Assembly: GCA_964463695.1 (NCBI GenBank) | Contig: CAYXCZ010000003.1 | Span: 1 to 64,000 of the forward strand | DNA length: 64,000 nucleotides | From: JALNZU01 sp964463695 | Lineage (GTDB): Bacteria > Bacteroidota > Bacteroidia > Bacteroidales > F082 | Reading direction: 5' to 3' | In this document: piece after piece, positions 10,053-19,700 of the stretch | How the letters are laid out: every line of letters starts with the position of its first letter | Position numbering within the stretch: position 1 is the stretch's first letter | Position numbers and translations under genes: made by a program | The notes under the pieces: generated by a model | Told to the model about the DNA's origin: nothing | Database searches by the model: none | Seen by the model: the letters and a program-made list of their open reading frames with translations, nothing else

Positions 10053-12499
10053 TCAGCTTTTCTACGTTTTAGCGCCTGTACCTGTTGCCAGTCGATATAA
10101 TATAAAAACTTGATGCTCAAACTATTTCCTACAGGGGAATGAAATGTATTTTCAATATTATTGAAATAATCAGGACTGAGATCATCACCTGTGAAAAGTG
10201 TATAAACAGCATTTTTCCACACCAGCAAAAGCTCGCTTCCTGGTGCAAAGTTCCACCGGTAAACCATATCAATATTGAAGGTATTTACCGCGAAGTCGTG
10301 CGACTGATTATATGAGTTTGTATAAATCTCACCATCTTCATCCAAATCATAATATGACTGATAATCAACAAGTAGCCAATAATGACGCAAACGAAATGCA
10401 AGAGCTGATTTTGCTGAAAAGACATAGTCAAGGCTGATAGAGGTAGTAATATTTTTGACATCGCGGGTTCCGAAAATGATCACTTTCTCTGCACCTTGCA
10501 TTGAATCAGTCACAAAACCTATATCATTGAAAGCCTGATCGTAAACAAAATTAGGTATAACCATAAAATTGTCGCTAATGCGCCAACGTGGCGATAATGA
10601 AAACCACCAGTTAAAATGATCCCATGCAGGAAAAGACTTCAATCCAACTCTGTAATCTATTAAAAACTTTTTACGGTAATCGGGGGAACCAAACAAACCT
10701 GCTGTGAAGCTGAGTGGCTTTTGAAAATAGCGACCTATGGTTCTTGATTCGAAAAAATCAAGTTTTCCAACAGGGTAAAATAAGAAATTACCTCCAAGAG
10801 TAAGCTGTTTGACGGTGGTCAGTCGAGAATCACCACCAAATTCCAACATGCTAAATTTTAAGGGTTTATACTGTGAATAGTTATTGAAATAAAATTTATT
10901 GAATACACGGAGCAATTTCCCTTTAGGTTCATAGATATTATAACGTAATGTCAAACCACTACCAATTTCGTTATTGCTTTTTTGAAAACCCATATCATTA
11001 GGGTCGTAGGTTTCAGTCATCAAATTCATCCAAATATCTGGTCGGAACTGTCCGTTGATTTTTGCCAGACTAAGCAGGAATCGTTCTCCAAATACCGGCT
11101 TTTCTTCCTTATCATAATGCTGACTCACATTCAGCATGGCATAGAACTCCGAACTGCCTTTCTTATTTCGAAAAGACATTTCGGTGCCACTCACATTCGC
11201 AACACGCTTGTTATCAGGTTGCAAGACATTTGTGTTATAAAAGCTAATCTGTGAATTATGCGCTAAAGCCTGTTCAACAACAATCATGTTATAATTGGTA
11301 TATGGCTCTGTTTTGATCTTTTCCGTTTCTTGCCCGCTAATAACTTCAGCAAACATATTTGCAGTGATCGCATTGAAAACACCTATACCTAGACCACCGG
11401 CTGTCTTACCCGACAACTTTGCAGCATTTATGAGTTGAACGGTTTCAGGATTTCGAAGGATTTGTTCTTTTTGATAGCTTTGATTTACAGCAGAGTAGCC
11501 TTCAGGAGTTGCTCCAATTCGTCGTGAATAAAACACATTACCTTTGTTGAAGAGTTCGGTACCTTCTGTAAAAAAAGGTCGCTTCTCTTCATAATATACT
11601 TCAAAAGGTGAGAGTGAATACACCAATTCATCCGATTCAACCTGGCCAAAATCTGGGATCAGCGTTAGGTCAAGGGTAAAGCTTTCGTTCAAGCCCAACT
11701 TTAAATCCATTCCGTAATTATACCCTGATAACCATTTCTTTGTTTCGCTGCTGTGACTCGATGAGGCCGACAAATAAGGCGTAGCACTCAGACGCAGTGG
11801 TGGTTGCAGAGAATCATTTATTATGAGTTCCCCAAGTTGCGAAATCATACCCTGCTTATTGACATCGACAAAATTCCAGGTTGTATACTCCCTGTAACGC
11901 TGAATGCTGCGATAAAAATTAATTCCCCATTTCTGTTGCTCCTTTGCAGGAAACCTGATGGCAGAATATGGAATAGCAATTTCTACTGACCAGCCATTTT
12001 CATTGATATAATGTGCTGATTTCCAAACGGCATCCCAGCTCAAATCCTCTTCATCATCCCAATTGTTGAACTTCATATCGGTTTGAACACCTGTTGTTGT
12101 AACAACAAAACCTAAGCCATTCAACCCATCGTTGAAAGGATCGAGTATCAAACCAAAGTAATCTGCCAGGCCGGTATTATCACGTTCGTGCAATTCAAAT
12201 GATAAACTATCAGGCTGAGGGTCAATTATTTGAGCCCCAATATAAAGAGCATCATCATCGTAAAAAATAAAAACACGTGTAGGAAAAGTAGATGGCCTAC
12301 CATTAAAAGGTTCGTGCTGAAAAAAGCACTCTGCAACACTAGCATTTTTCCAAAAAACTTCGTCCAAACGTCCATCAATTTTTATTGAGTTATCGAGTCG
12401 TGAGGCAGTAAGGGTTTTTCGTTCCTGCGCCAAAAGCCCAACACTACTGTAAAGTATCAGAAAAAAAACAAGTAGATGTGAGATTCGGTGATAAACCAT
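10049..12499 (-). CDS. DUF5916 outer-membrane protein with CBM9-like N-domain
   Basis: An 816-residue exported protein. After a signal peptide (about residues 1-24) comes a carbohydrate-binding-family-9-like domain (KIDGRLDEVFWKNA, then DDDALYIGAQI). The rest is a long DUF5916 region rich in alternating aromatic and polar residues that predicts an outer-membrane beta-barrel. Proteins of this build are very common in Bacteroidota and are thought to be surface receptors or channels; the ligand is unknown. It is transcribed alone, convergent with the PfkB gene. Confidence 0.8.
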   Translation of the reverse strand: MVYHRISHLLVFFLILYSSVGLLAQERKTLTASRLDNSIKIDGRLDEVFWKNASVAECFFQHEPFNGRPSTFPTRVFIFYDDDALYIGAQIIDPQPDSLSFELHERDNTGLADYFGLILDPFNDGLNGLGFVVTTTGVQTDMKFNNWDDEEDLSWDAVWKSAHYINENGWSVEIAIPYSAIRFPAKEQQKWGINFYRSIQRYREYTTWNFVDVNKQGMISQLGELIINDSLQPPLRLSATPYLSASSSHSSETKKWLSGYNYGMDLKLGLNESFTLDLTLIPDFGQVESDELVYSLSPFEVYYEEKRPFFTEGTELFNKGNVFYSRRIGATPEGYSAVNQSYQKEQILRNPETVQLINAAKLSGKTAGGLGIGVFNAITANMFAEVISGQETEKIKTEPYTNYNMIVVEQALAHNSQISFYNTNVLQPDNKRVANVSGTEMSFRNKKGSSEFYAMLNVSQHYDKEEKPVFGERFLLSLAKINGQFRPDIWMNLMTETYDPNDMGFQKSNNEIGSGLTLRYNIYEPKGKLLRVFNKFYFNNYSQYKPLKFSMLEFGGDSRLTTVKQLTLGGNFLFYPVGKLDFFESRTIGRYFQKPLSFTAGLFGSPDYRKKFLIDYRVGLKSFPAWDHFNWWFSLSPRWRISDNFMVIPNFVYDQAFNDIGFVTDSMQGAEKVIIFGTRDVKNITTSISLDYVFSAKSALAFRLRHYWLLVDYQSYYDLDEDGEIYTNSYNQSHDFAVNTFNIDMVYRWNFAPGSELLLVWKNAVYTLFTGDDLSPDYFNNIENTFHSPVGNSLSIKFLYYIDWQQVQALKRRKAD

Positions 12500-12518
12500 A
12501 TGCGCGTTTGATAGAATG

Positions 12519-12526
12519 CAAAAGTA
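12519..12526 (-). promoter_or_regulatory. Candidate -7 element (TACTTTTG on the minus strand)
   Basis: The plus strand reads CAAAAGTA. On the minus strand this is TACTTTTG, 19 bases before the start of the DUF5916 gene. A TTG lies upstream, but at a 21-base spacing instead of 19, so the match is imperfect. Confidence 0.35.
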
Positions 12527-12830
12527 CTACCGACCCTAGTAAATTCGCAACTCAGCAAGTTTTCGGTAGGATTCAATCAATCAACGTTTTTCTGAGCAAA
12601 ATAAAAGCAATACTAATTATTTATTTAATTGATTTTTAATGTTTTACCATCTGTGTACATATATGTGAATCATAAACCTTTAAAAATATACACGAATAGG
12701 CACAAATTATTTCTTTACAATAATTCCAGAACAAAACCATTTGTTACCAACAAAAAGACCATAATTTGTGATGAAAAAGCGTTCGTTACTCTTGTAATGC
12801 TTATTTTTGCTTTTATAAACAGCCATTGAA
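12527..12830. other. Intergenic region between divergent genes
   Basis: About 300 AT-rich bases between the DUF5916 gene and the GGGP synthase gene. A 66-codon frame at 12629-12829 has no recognisable features. I see no hairpin and no full promoter for the plus-strand gene. Confidence 0.4.
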
Positions 12831-13559
12831 ATGAGTAATTACGATCTATTTTGCAGTCCTGGAAAAAAAATCGCAGTCTTAATCGACCCCGACAAACCTT
12901 CGGATGAAGAGGTGCTACACCTTGCTGCCGAAGCTAACCGCTGCAATGTTGACTTTTTATTTGTCGGCGGATCACTTCTTACTAATAATGGGCTCGATAA
13001 TTGTATCAAACTCATTAAAAGTCAAACAGATATACCAGTAATTCTTTTCCCTGGAAATACACATCAGTTAAGTAGCAGAGCAGATAGCTTTCTGTTTTTA
13101 TCCCTTATCTCAGGACGAAACGCTGAAATGCTAATAGGAGTGCATGTTATTGCAGCTCCGTATCTTAAACTCAGCGGCTTAGAGGTTCTTTCAACCGGCT
13201 ACATGCTGATCGAAAGCGGACGTCCTACCACAGTAAGTTATATGAGTAATAGTTATCCTATTCCTTCTGATAAAAATGATATCGCCATGTGCACAGCAAT
13301 GGCAGGCGAAATGCTCGGGATGAAACTCATTTTTATGGATGCAGGCTCAGGAGCATTGAAAACAATTCCGGAATCAATGATTTCAGCTGTGAAAGAAAGT
13401 ATCAATGTTCCACTGATCATTGGAGGCGGATTAAAAACGCCTGAATTAGCTGTTGAAAAGCTAAAGGCAGGTGCTGATGTTGTTGTTATTGGCAATACTC
13501 TTGAAAAGCATCCGGAGTTGCTTCAATCTTTCACAGATGCTGTTCATGGCGTTGAATAG
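12831..13559 (+). CDS. Geranylgeranyl/heptaprenylglyceryl phosphate synthase
   Basis: A 242-residue TIM-barrel prenyltransferase that joins a polyprenyl chain to sn-glycerol-1-phosphate by an ether bond. Family marks are AVLIDPDKP near the N-terminus (metal/phosphate site), YLKLSGLEVLSTGYML, the FMDAGSGA loop and the phosphate-binding IIGGGLKTPE and VVIGNTLEK. Length and motifs fit the group II GGGP synthases found in archaea and Bacteroidota, not the shorter Bacillus PcrB. It is a cytoplasmic enzyme at the membrane face. Whether this organism makes ether lipids from the product is not shown by this window. Confidence 0.88.
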   Translation: MSNYDLFCSPGKKIAVLIDPDKPSDEEVLHLAAEANRCNVDFLFVGGSLLTNNGLDNCIKLIKSQTDIPVILFPGNTHQLSSRADSFLFLSLISGRNAEMLIGVHVIAAPYLKLSGLEVLSTGYMLIESGRPTTVSYMSNSYPIPSDKNDIAMCTAMAGEMLGMKLIFMDAGSGALKTIPESMISAVKESINVPLIIGGGLKTPELAVEKLKAGADVVVIGNTLEKHPELLQSFTDAVHGVE

Positions 13560-13683
13560 GTTCCTGCTTTCTCATGAATTTCTTTTTTCTTAATTTATAA
13601 TACCGATAACTTGATTCATTGTCAAAGACTTGGCATAAGCGTTTATCATTGCCGGGTAATTTATAACACATCATTTCAACACT

Positions 13684-15825
13684 TTGTTTATGAGATCACA
13701 TCACTTTTTATTTTCGCTCGTTGCGCTGCTTTTGCCTTTGGCAATCTTTTCACAAACGAAGACCTTCACACCTGAAGAGGTAGTTGGTTTAAATTCTTCG
13801 TTATATTCTAAAAATCTTTCACAGTTGCAATGGATGGGTGAAACAGAAAAATACACCTATGCGGAAGGGAATGTGATACTTATCTCGAACCCCAAATCGA
13901 AAAGTACTGATACTTTACTAACTATCAAACAACTAAACGAATCGCTTAAAGCAAGCATCTCAGACAGCTTGCTTCGGCTTCCACAACTGAAATGGATTGA
14001 TGCTGAAAAGGGATATTTCTTCACGAAAAATACCCTCATCTTGTTGGAACTACCTTCAATAAAAACAAGAAAGATTACTCAACTGCCCGATGATGCTGCA
14101 AATATTACCGTTACTCCCAGAACCCTGAAAGTGGCCTATACTGTTTTGAACAATTTATATATAGCTGAGGGCGAAAAGCATGTTCAAATTACCAATGATT
14201 CACAAGGAATAGTAAACGGACAAACCGTTCACCGAAGCGAATTTGGCATTGATAATGGCATCTTCTGGTCGCCGGATGAACTGAAACTGGCATTTTACCG
14301 CATGGACGAAACGATGGTTACTTCTTATCCACTTGTTGATATCAGTCAGCGGATTGCTACTTTAAAAGAAGAAAAATATCCGATGGCAGGCATGTCAAGT
14401 CATCAGGTTACATTAGGTGTTTATGGTATAAATAACTCAAAAACCATTTTTCTGGAAACAGGAACCCCTGCTGAACAATATCTAACATCTGTAAGCTGGA
14501 ACCCTGAAAGCTCAGCTGTTTATATAGCAATACTCAACAGAGACCAGAATCATTTAAAATTGAAATGCTTCGACGCCATAACGGGGCATGAAGTCCGCAC
14601 ACTTTTTGAAGAAAAAGACGAAAAATATGTTGAGCCATCACATCCTTTGTTTTTTATTCCCGGCAAACCTGATCAGTTTGTATGGGTCAGTGAACGTGAT
14701 GGTTATGATCATTTTTACCACTATTCCACAGATGGTACACTTATAGGACAAATCACCACAGGCGAATGGGTTGTAACTGATTTTCTTAGTTTTGATACAA
14801 AAGGAACAAAACTGTTTTTTCAGTCAACAAAAGAAAGCCCACTTCAGCAAAATACCTATGCCCTGGATTTGAAATCTTCCAAAATCACACGGCTAACCCT
14901 TGATAAGGGCACTCACCGAAGCCAGGTAAGTAAAAGTGGCGCTTATGTAATCGACTCATACAGCAATGCTGAAATTAGCCGTGAAATACAGTTGCTTGAT
15001 AGTAAAGGGTCTAAAATAAAGTCACTTCTGAAAGCGGAAAATCCATTAGCAGATTATAAAATGGGACGTACCAGCATCTTTCAACTTACTGCAGATGATG
15101 GAACAGTTTTACACAGCCGGTTGATTTTGCCTTTTGATTTCGATCCGGAAAAAAAATATCCAGTGATTGTATATGTTTATGGAGGTCCTCATGCTCAGCT
15201 TATTACAGAAAGCTGGCTCAATGGTGCCAATTTTTATCTTCATTATTTAACCCAGAAAGGCTACGTTGTTTTCACACTTGACAACCGCGGCTCTGATCGA
15301 AGAGGGAAAGATTTTGAACAAGTCATTCACCGTCAGGCTGGTAAAGTGGAATTGAGTGACCAAATGAAAGGAATTGACTATCTTAAATCCCTTCCATACG
15401 TTGATGCTGACAGGATTGGAGTCGACGGCTGGAGTTATGGAGGATTTATGTCGATAAATATGAAACTATCACATCCTGAAGTATTTAAGGTAGCAACAGC
15501 TGGCGGACCAGTCATCGACTGGAGTTACTATGAAATCATGTATGGTGAACGCTACATGGATCACCCGGATGACAATAAAGATGGCTACAATGCATCAAAC
15601 CTTTTGAACAAAGTAACACAACTTGAGGGAAAACTTTTAGTAATTCATGGTGACAGCGACCCTGTCGTTGTGTGGCAAAACAGCCTCAGTTTCATTAAAA
15701 AGTGTGTGGATGAAGGTAAACTTGTTGATTATTTTGTGTATCCAGGTCACGAGCATAATGTAAGAGGCAAAGACCGCGCCCATTTGATTAGAAAGATTAG
15801 TACGTATTTCGACGAAAATCTTTAG
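13684..15825 (+). CDS. S9 family prolyl dipeptidyl peptidase (DPP-IV-like)
   Basis: A 713-residue exported serine peptidase. A signal peptide ends at about residue 24 (AIFSQ). Residues of about 50-480 form an eight-bladed propeller. The C-terminal alpha/beta hydrolase holds the nucleophile motif GWSYGGFM (Ser584), an Asp in HGDSDPVV (Asp659) and His691 in YPGHEH, so the triad is complete. Members release X-Pro or X-Ala dipeptides from peptide N-termini in the periplasm. Length is typical for bacterial DPP-IV. It is a single gene, with a hairpin about 160 bases downstream. Confidence 0.92.
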   Translation: MFMRSHHFLFSLVALLLPLAIFSQTKTFTPEEVVGLNSSLYSKNLSQLQWMGETEKYTYAEGNVILISNPKSKSTDTLLTIKQLNESLKASISDSLLRLPQLKWIDAEKGYFFTKNTLILLELPSIKTRKITQLPDDAANITVTPRTLKVAYTVLNNLYIAEGEKHVQITNDSQGIVNGQTVHRSEFGIDNGIFWSPDELKLAFYRMDETMVTSYPLVDISQRIATLKEEKYPMAGMSSHQVTLGVYGINNSKTIFLETGTPAEQYLTSVSWNPESSAVYIAILNRDQNHLKLKCFDAITGHEVRTLFEEKDEKYVEPSHPLFFIPGKPDQFVWVSERDGYDHFYHYSTDGTLIGQITTGEWVVTDFLSFDTKGTKLFFQSTKESPLQQNTYALDLKSSKITRLTLDKGTHRSQVSKSGAYVIDSYSNAEISREIQLLDSKGSKIKSLLKAENPLADYKMGRTSIFQLTADDGTVLHSRLILPFDFDPEKKYPVIVYVYGGPHAQLITESWLNGANFYLHYLTQKGYVVFTLDNRGSDRRGKDFEQVIHRQAGKVELSDQMKGIDYLKSLPYVDADRIGVDGWSYGGFMSINMKLSHPEVFKVATAGGPVIDWSYYEIMYGERYMDHPDDNKDGYNASNLLNKVTQLEGKLLVIHGDSDPVVVWQNSLSFIKKCVDEGKLVDYFVYPGHEHNVRGKDRAHLIRKISTYFDENL

Positions 15826-15986
15826 TTCATTATGGGTAAACCCTTCTTAGAAAAGCAATTTAGTTTTGGGATCAACAACCACTGGCTGAGTCATTGCTAA
15901 AGTAATTAATTCTGAATTTAATAGTCTGTTCAAACTTTAAAATTTATGATTGATCAGACTTGCAAATAGCTTTCTGGAGCAAAGCA

Positions 15987-16017
15987 CTCAACTAATAATC
16001 AAAAGATTATAGTTGAG
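15987..16017 (+). terminator. Imperfect hairpin, possible terminator
   Basis: CTCAACTAATAATC at 15987-16000 pairs with GATTATAGTTGAG at 16005-16017 with one bulged A and an AAAA loop, followed by TTTTAT. The AT-rich stem is weaker than the other terminators here, and it lies 160 bases past the peptidase stop. Confidence 0.45.
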
Positions 16018-16126
16018 TTTTATAGTCAAAGGGAATTATAACTCCTGCATTCAATTCACAAAACATCAAATGCTTCAATCATTATAGGTGCAGTGATTTT
16101 TTATTGAAAATTATATCGAAGTTTTT

Positions 16127-16156
16127 TTGCAGTTTATTAACATAATTTTATCTTTG
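16127..16156 (+). promoter_or_regulatory. Bacteroidota-type promoter (TTG-N19-TATCTTTG)
   Basis: TTG at 16127-16129 and TATCTTTG at 16149-16156 are separated by exactly 19 bases, an ideal -33/-7 pair for the Bacteroidota primary sigma factor. It should start transcription near 16163, about 170 bases before the response regulator. Confidence 0.65.
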
Positions 16157-16331
16157 TGTCACTAACAACTAAAAAAGATGATTTTGGTTCATAAATCATT
16201 CCAATTACAGGAAATTATTCCTTATTTGAAACATTTCTACAATCAACTTATTAACACATCTCTTTAATTAACAATAACTTAAATCAATGGCTCGTTTGTT
16301 GGTTTACCATTAATAAGAAAAAAAACACTTC

Positions 16332-16754
16332 ATGTTTATCATGCCAGATAAAATCGCAAATAAAAAAGCAAACAGTTCCTCTTCGTCAAACGAAACGATT
16401 CATGTTTTGGTAGTTGACGACCTGAGAGTAAACTATTTGCTCGTAAAAGCGATGCTTGGAAAATTGAATACACAAATTTATTATACCGAAAGCGGCTATA
16501 AAGCTTTGGAACATATTCGAAATGGAAATCTTACTGATATTGTATTAATGGATTTTAATATGCCGGGTATGGATGGGAAAGAGACCACTGAACTAATCAA
16601 AGTTTTAAGGCCTGATTTACCTGTTATTTCATTAAGTACATTTACTGATAATCCTGCATTTGACAGAAGTTCAGCACCTTACGATGCATATATTACCAAG
16701 CCGGTAAATCCTGAAATTCTTATTGAGATGATCACCACAATCATCAAAAAATAG
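16332..16754 (+). CDS. Single-domain response regulator
   Basis: A 140-residue protein that is almost only a receiver (REC) domain: the acidic pair in HVLVVDDLRVN, the phospho-acceptor Asp74 in VLMDFNMPGMDG, Ser/Thr in LSTFT and Lys in YITKPVN. There is no DNA-binding or other output domain, so it would act by protein-protein contact or as a phosphate relay. It has its own promoter and lies 148 bases upstream of a large hybrid histidine kinase, the obvious candidate partner. The 24 residues before the REC domain are lysine/serine-rich and unstructured; Met4 is an alternative start. Confidence 0.88.
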   Translation: MFIMPDKIANKKANSSSSSNETIHVLVVDDLRVNYLLVKAMLGKLNTQIYYTESGYKALEHIRNGNLTDIVLMDFNMPGMDGKETTELIKVLRPDLPVISLSTFTDNPAFDRSSAPYDAYITKPVNPEILIEMITTIIKK

Positions 16755-16865
16755 AGAAATAAGTCAATTTTTCTACCTCATTTCTTCCTGCATTTCCACA
16801 TTCAATTTCGTAAGATTTTATTTCTATCAGGTCTAATGTATCTTTCCAGATCATAACAAAATCTG

Positions 16866-16873
16866 TATATTTG
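16866..16873 (+). promoter_or_regulatory. Candidate promoter -7 element (TATATTTG) for hybrid kinase
   Basis: Matches TAnnTTTG 29 bases before the kinase start. At the 19-base spacing lies TTC, two of three matches to the -33 TTG. A moderately supported promoter separate from that of the response regulator. Confidence 0.45.
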
Positions 16874-16902
16874 CGAATTATACAATAAATCTGATTTTCA
16901 GC

Positions 16903-19686
16903 ATGCGTCTATTCTTCTCCTTAAGTATTTTCATGTTGACAGCCTTTTTTACGCTTCATTTACAGAGCGCGCTGGCTGAAACCCCAATGAAAGTTGACAG
17001 CTTAAAATTACGATTAGATCAAGAATCAGGTCCTGAAAAACTTTTTACGTATCTTTCATTGATCAGCAGTATCAGAAACATTGATCCGGCCGCAGGCATT
17101 ACATACGGAAAAGAAGCATTGGCTTTGGCTAATTCAACTGGAAATCAATCTATTAAAGCAAAATTACTGAATGAACAGGGTGTTTGTTATAAAAAACTTA
17201 ACATCCCTGAGAAAGCTCTTCAGCTTCATCTGGAGTCACTAAATATTTTCGAAAGCCTTTCTGATAGTGTTGGCATCGCATTCACACTTGCTAATATTGG
17301 CAATGTATATCATCAGTACAATGAACTTGAAAAAGCACTTGACTATCATTTTCGCTCTCTTTTCTTAAAAGAATATCTTAACAACCAGCCTCAAATAGCA
17401 TACAGCCAAAATGCAATAGGTATGGTATTGGCTGACATGGGCGACTATACCCGCGCGCTCGACTTTTATATCAGCGCAATGGCGATACGAAAGAAATATA
17501 ACCAAATGCTTGAACTGGCGAATGTTTATGCCAATATCGGTAAAGTGATGATGAAGCTTTCCCGACCGGAAGAGGCAATTGATTACCTCGATAAAGCACT
17601 TGAAGTGTATGTTACAACAAATAATGAATATGGTCAATCGCTGGTTCTGAATCAGATGGCTGAGCTGCATGTATCCCTGAATCAAATTCCAATAGCACTT
17701 GAAAAGCTTCATAAAGCAGAAAGAATCGCCATAGGTCTGAAAAACATTTCTGTCCTGCACTACAATTATAAGTTGCAAAAAGGGATTTACAAAAAACTTA
17801 AGGACGACGAAAAAGCTCTTTATTACGCTGAAAACGCCTCAATCTTAAAAGATTCATTGTTTACCGAACGCAGGAATTATGAGATACAAGAATTACAAGT
17901 GCGTTACGAAACTCAACGTCTTGATTCTGAAAATGAAATACTAAAACTAAAATTAACAGAACAGTCATATAGAATACGTTATATAATTTCAGGCGCATTT
18001 ATCATTCTGCTGGTTATTACAGGCTTTTTCATTTTTAGGATGTACTTACGAAAAAAGAAAAATGAGGAGTCGCTCAAACAAGCTAATCTAACGCTTGAAC
18101 AAAAAGTTGAGGAACGTACGATACAGTTAAACCAACAAATCAAAGAAAAACAAGTTGCCTACAACTCATTAAAGCAAAGTCAGGAACATCTCAAGGTTAT
18201 TAACGACACCTCCCCTTTTGGCATCGCAGTTACAAATAGCGATGGCAGAATCATTCTTTTTAACCAACGGCTTTCGGAATCTACAGGTATAAATGGCACT
18301 GAATTTACTGATAGCACCTGGTTGCGGCATATCATACACGAAGATCGTAAAAATGTTGAATCATTTTGGCAAAACGCGCATAAATATCAGGGAAGCCTTC
18401 CCGATTTAAATTTCAGGGTGCGCGATGCAAATACTATCAGGTGGTTACGCATAAAAGGCGCACCTATGAAAGATGATATTGGGTTTATGGGTTTGGTTGT
18501 TGTGATGGAGAATATTACCGAAGCCAAAAAATTCGAACATGATCTCATTAAAGCTAAAAACAAAGCTGAAGAATCTGATCTGCTAAAATCCGCATTTCTT
18601 GCCAACATGTCGCATGAAATCAGAACACCGATGAATGCCATTTTAGGTTTTTCTGACCTTCTTTCATCTGATGATTATACCAATGAAGAAAAACTTGATT
18701 TCATTGAAATGATTCGTTCAAGTGGCAAACTACTGTTAAACCTCATCAACGACATCATTGATATATCAAAAATTGAAGCAGGAGAATTAAAAATCCAGCA
18801 TACAACATTCAAAATAGCTCCTACACTCGATGAGTTGTTCTATACTTTCAGGCAGCAACTTGATCAGCTCGGGAAGAGCGAAGTCAAACTTATACTCTCT
18901 GGAAGAGAAAATGTAAATGATTTGGAAATCACAACGGATAAGATGCGCCTAGTTCAGATTCTAACTAACTTGTTAAGCAATGCTTCCAAATTCACACAAA
19001 CAGGTCAGATCGAATTTGGGATGATCCATATTGGTGATAAATTAGAGTTCTTCGTAAAAGATACAGGCATTGGCATTCCTGAGTCGAAATTGGATGTCAT
19101 TTTCGAACGCTTCAGGCAGGCCGATGACTCACACACACGGGTATTTGGAGGAACAGGCTTAGGTCTTGCAATTACGAAAAATCTAACCCAACTACTTGGT
19201 GGATCAATATGGGTTGAATCAGTTCAAAATAAAGGCGCAGTATTTTATTTTACCCTTCCTGCACATGGTTTTGCCAGCTTAAATGATCAATTCTATCCCG
19301 ACTTCAGCAACAAAACTATTCTCATTGCAGAGGATGTCGAAACGAATTTCTTTCTTATGAATGGGATGCTACGCTATACCAAAACTAATGTACTTCACGC
19401 AAGCAACGGTCTTATTGCTGTGGATATGGCTCTCGAAATGCAACCTGATCTTATCTTCATGGATATCCAAATGCCTGAACTAGATGGACTTGACGCATTG
19501 AAGCAATTAAAGAAAAAGAATTTCAAAAAGCCAATTATAGCCATATCTGCTTTTGCACTTTCTGATGAAGGGGATAAATTTTTGAAATTGGGATTTGATT
19601 CATATTTAAGCAAGCCATTAAGCATCGAAAAAGTCATTGGCGTCATGAAACTATTCCTCAAGAACAACGGCACTGTCAAAAACTAA
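16903..19686 (+). CDS. TPR hybrid sensor histidine kinase
   Basis: A 927-residue membrane sensor. A signal peptide (about 1-25) leads to a periplasmic TPR array (about 40-330; for example ALDYHFRSLFLKEYL and AIDYLDKALEVY). Then come a membrane segment near 360-380 (IISGAFIILLVITGFFIF), a coiled coil, a PAS domain (about 430-545), the HisKA box SHEIRTPMNAI with His571, and an HATPase domain (DTGIGIP, GGTGLGLAI). A C-terminal receiver has phospho-acceptor Asp854 in FMDIQMPELDG. The design suggests sensing a periplasmic partner and passing phosphate His571 to Asp854 and on to another protein, plausibly the upstream REC protein. It ends 14 bases before the FG-GAP gene. Confidence 0.9.
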   Translation: MRLFFSLSIFMLTAFFTLHLQSALAETPMKVDSLKLRLDQESGPEKLFTYLSLISSIRNIDPAAGITYGKEALALANSTGNQSIKAKLLNEQGVCYKKLNIPEKALQLHLESLNIFESLSDSVGIAFTLANIGNVYHQYNELEKALDYHFRSLFLKEYLNNQPQIAYSQNAIGMVLADMGDYTRALDFYISAMAIRKKYNQMLELANVYANIGKVMMKLSRPEEAIDYLDKALEVYVTTNNEYGQSLVLNQMAELHVSLNQIPIALEKLHKAERIAIGLKNISVLHYNYKLQKGIYKKLKDDEKALYYAENASILKDSLFTERRNYEIQELQVRYETQRLDSENEILKLKLTEQSYRIRYIISGAFIILLVITGFFIFRMYLRKKKNEESLKQANLTLEQKVEERTIQLNQQIKEKQVAYNSLKQSQEHLKVINDTSPFGIAVTNSDGRIILFNQRLSESTGINGTEFTDSTWLRHIIHEDRKNVESFWQNAHKYQGSLPDLNFRVRDANTIRWLRIKGAPMKDDIGFMGLVVVMENITEAKKFEHDLIKAKNKAEESDLLKSAFLANMSHEIRTPMNAILGFSDLLSSDDYTNEEKLDFIEMIRSSGKLLLNLINDIIDISKIEAGELKIQHTTFKIAPTLDELFYTFRQQLDQLGKSEVKLILSGRENVNDLEITTDKMRLVQILTNLLSNASKFTQTGQIEFGMIHIGDKLEFFVKDTGIGIPESKLDVIFERFRQADDSHTRVFGGTGLGLAITKNLTQLLGGSIWVESVQNKGAVFYFTLPAHGFASLNDQFYPDFSNKTILIAEDVETNFFLMNGMLRYTKTNVLHASNGLIAVDMALEMQPDLIFMDIQMPELDGLDALKQLKKKNFKKPIIAISAFALSDEGDKFLKLGFDSYLSKPLSIEKVIGVMKLFLKNNGTVKN

Positions 19687-19700
19687 ACTAAGGATAAATC

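Larger units (their letters stand above)
15826..16331. other. 506-base intergenic region with hairpin and promoter
   Basis: No credible coding frame. It contains the hairpin at 15987-16017 and the promoter at 16127-16156 described separately, followed by a leader of about 170 AT-rich bases before the response-regulator gene. Confidence 0.6.

Noticed and set aside
12629..12829. 66-codon frame before the GGGP synthase gene
   Set aside because: Low-complexity AT-rich translation with no domain. It ends just before the true gene and is more likely leader sequence.
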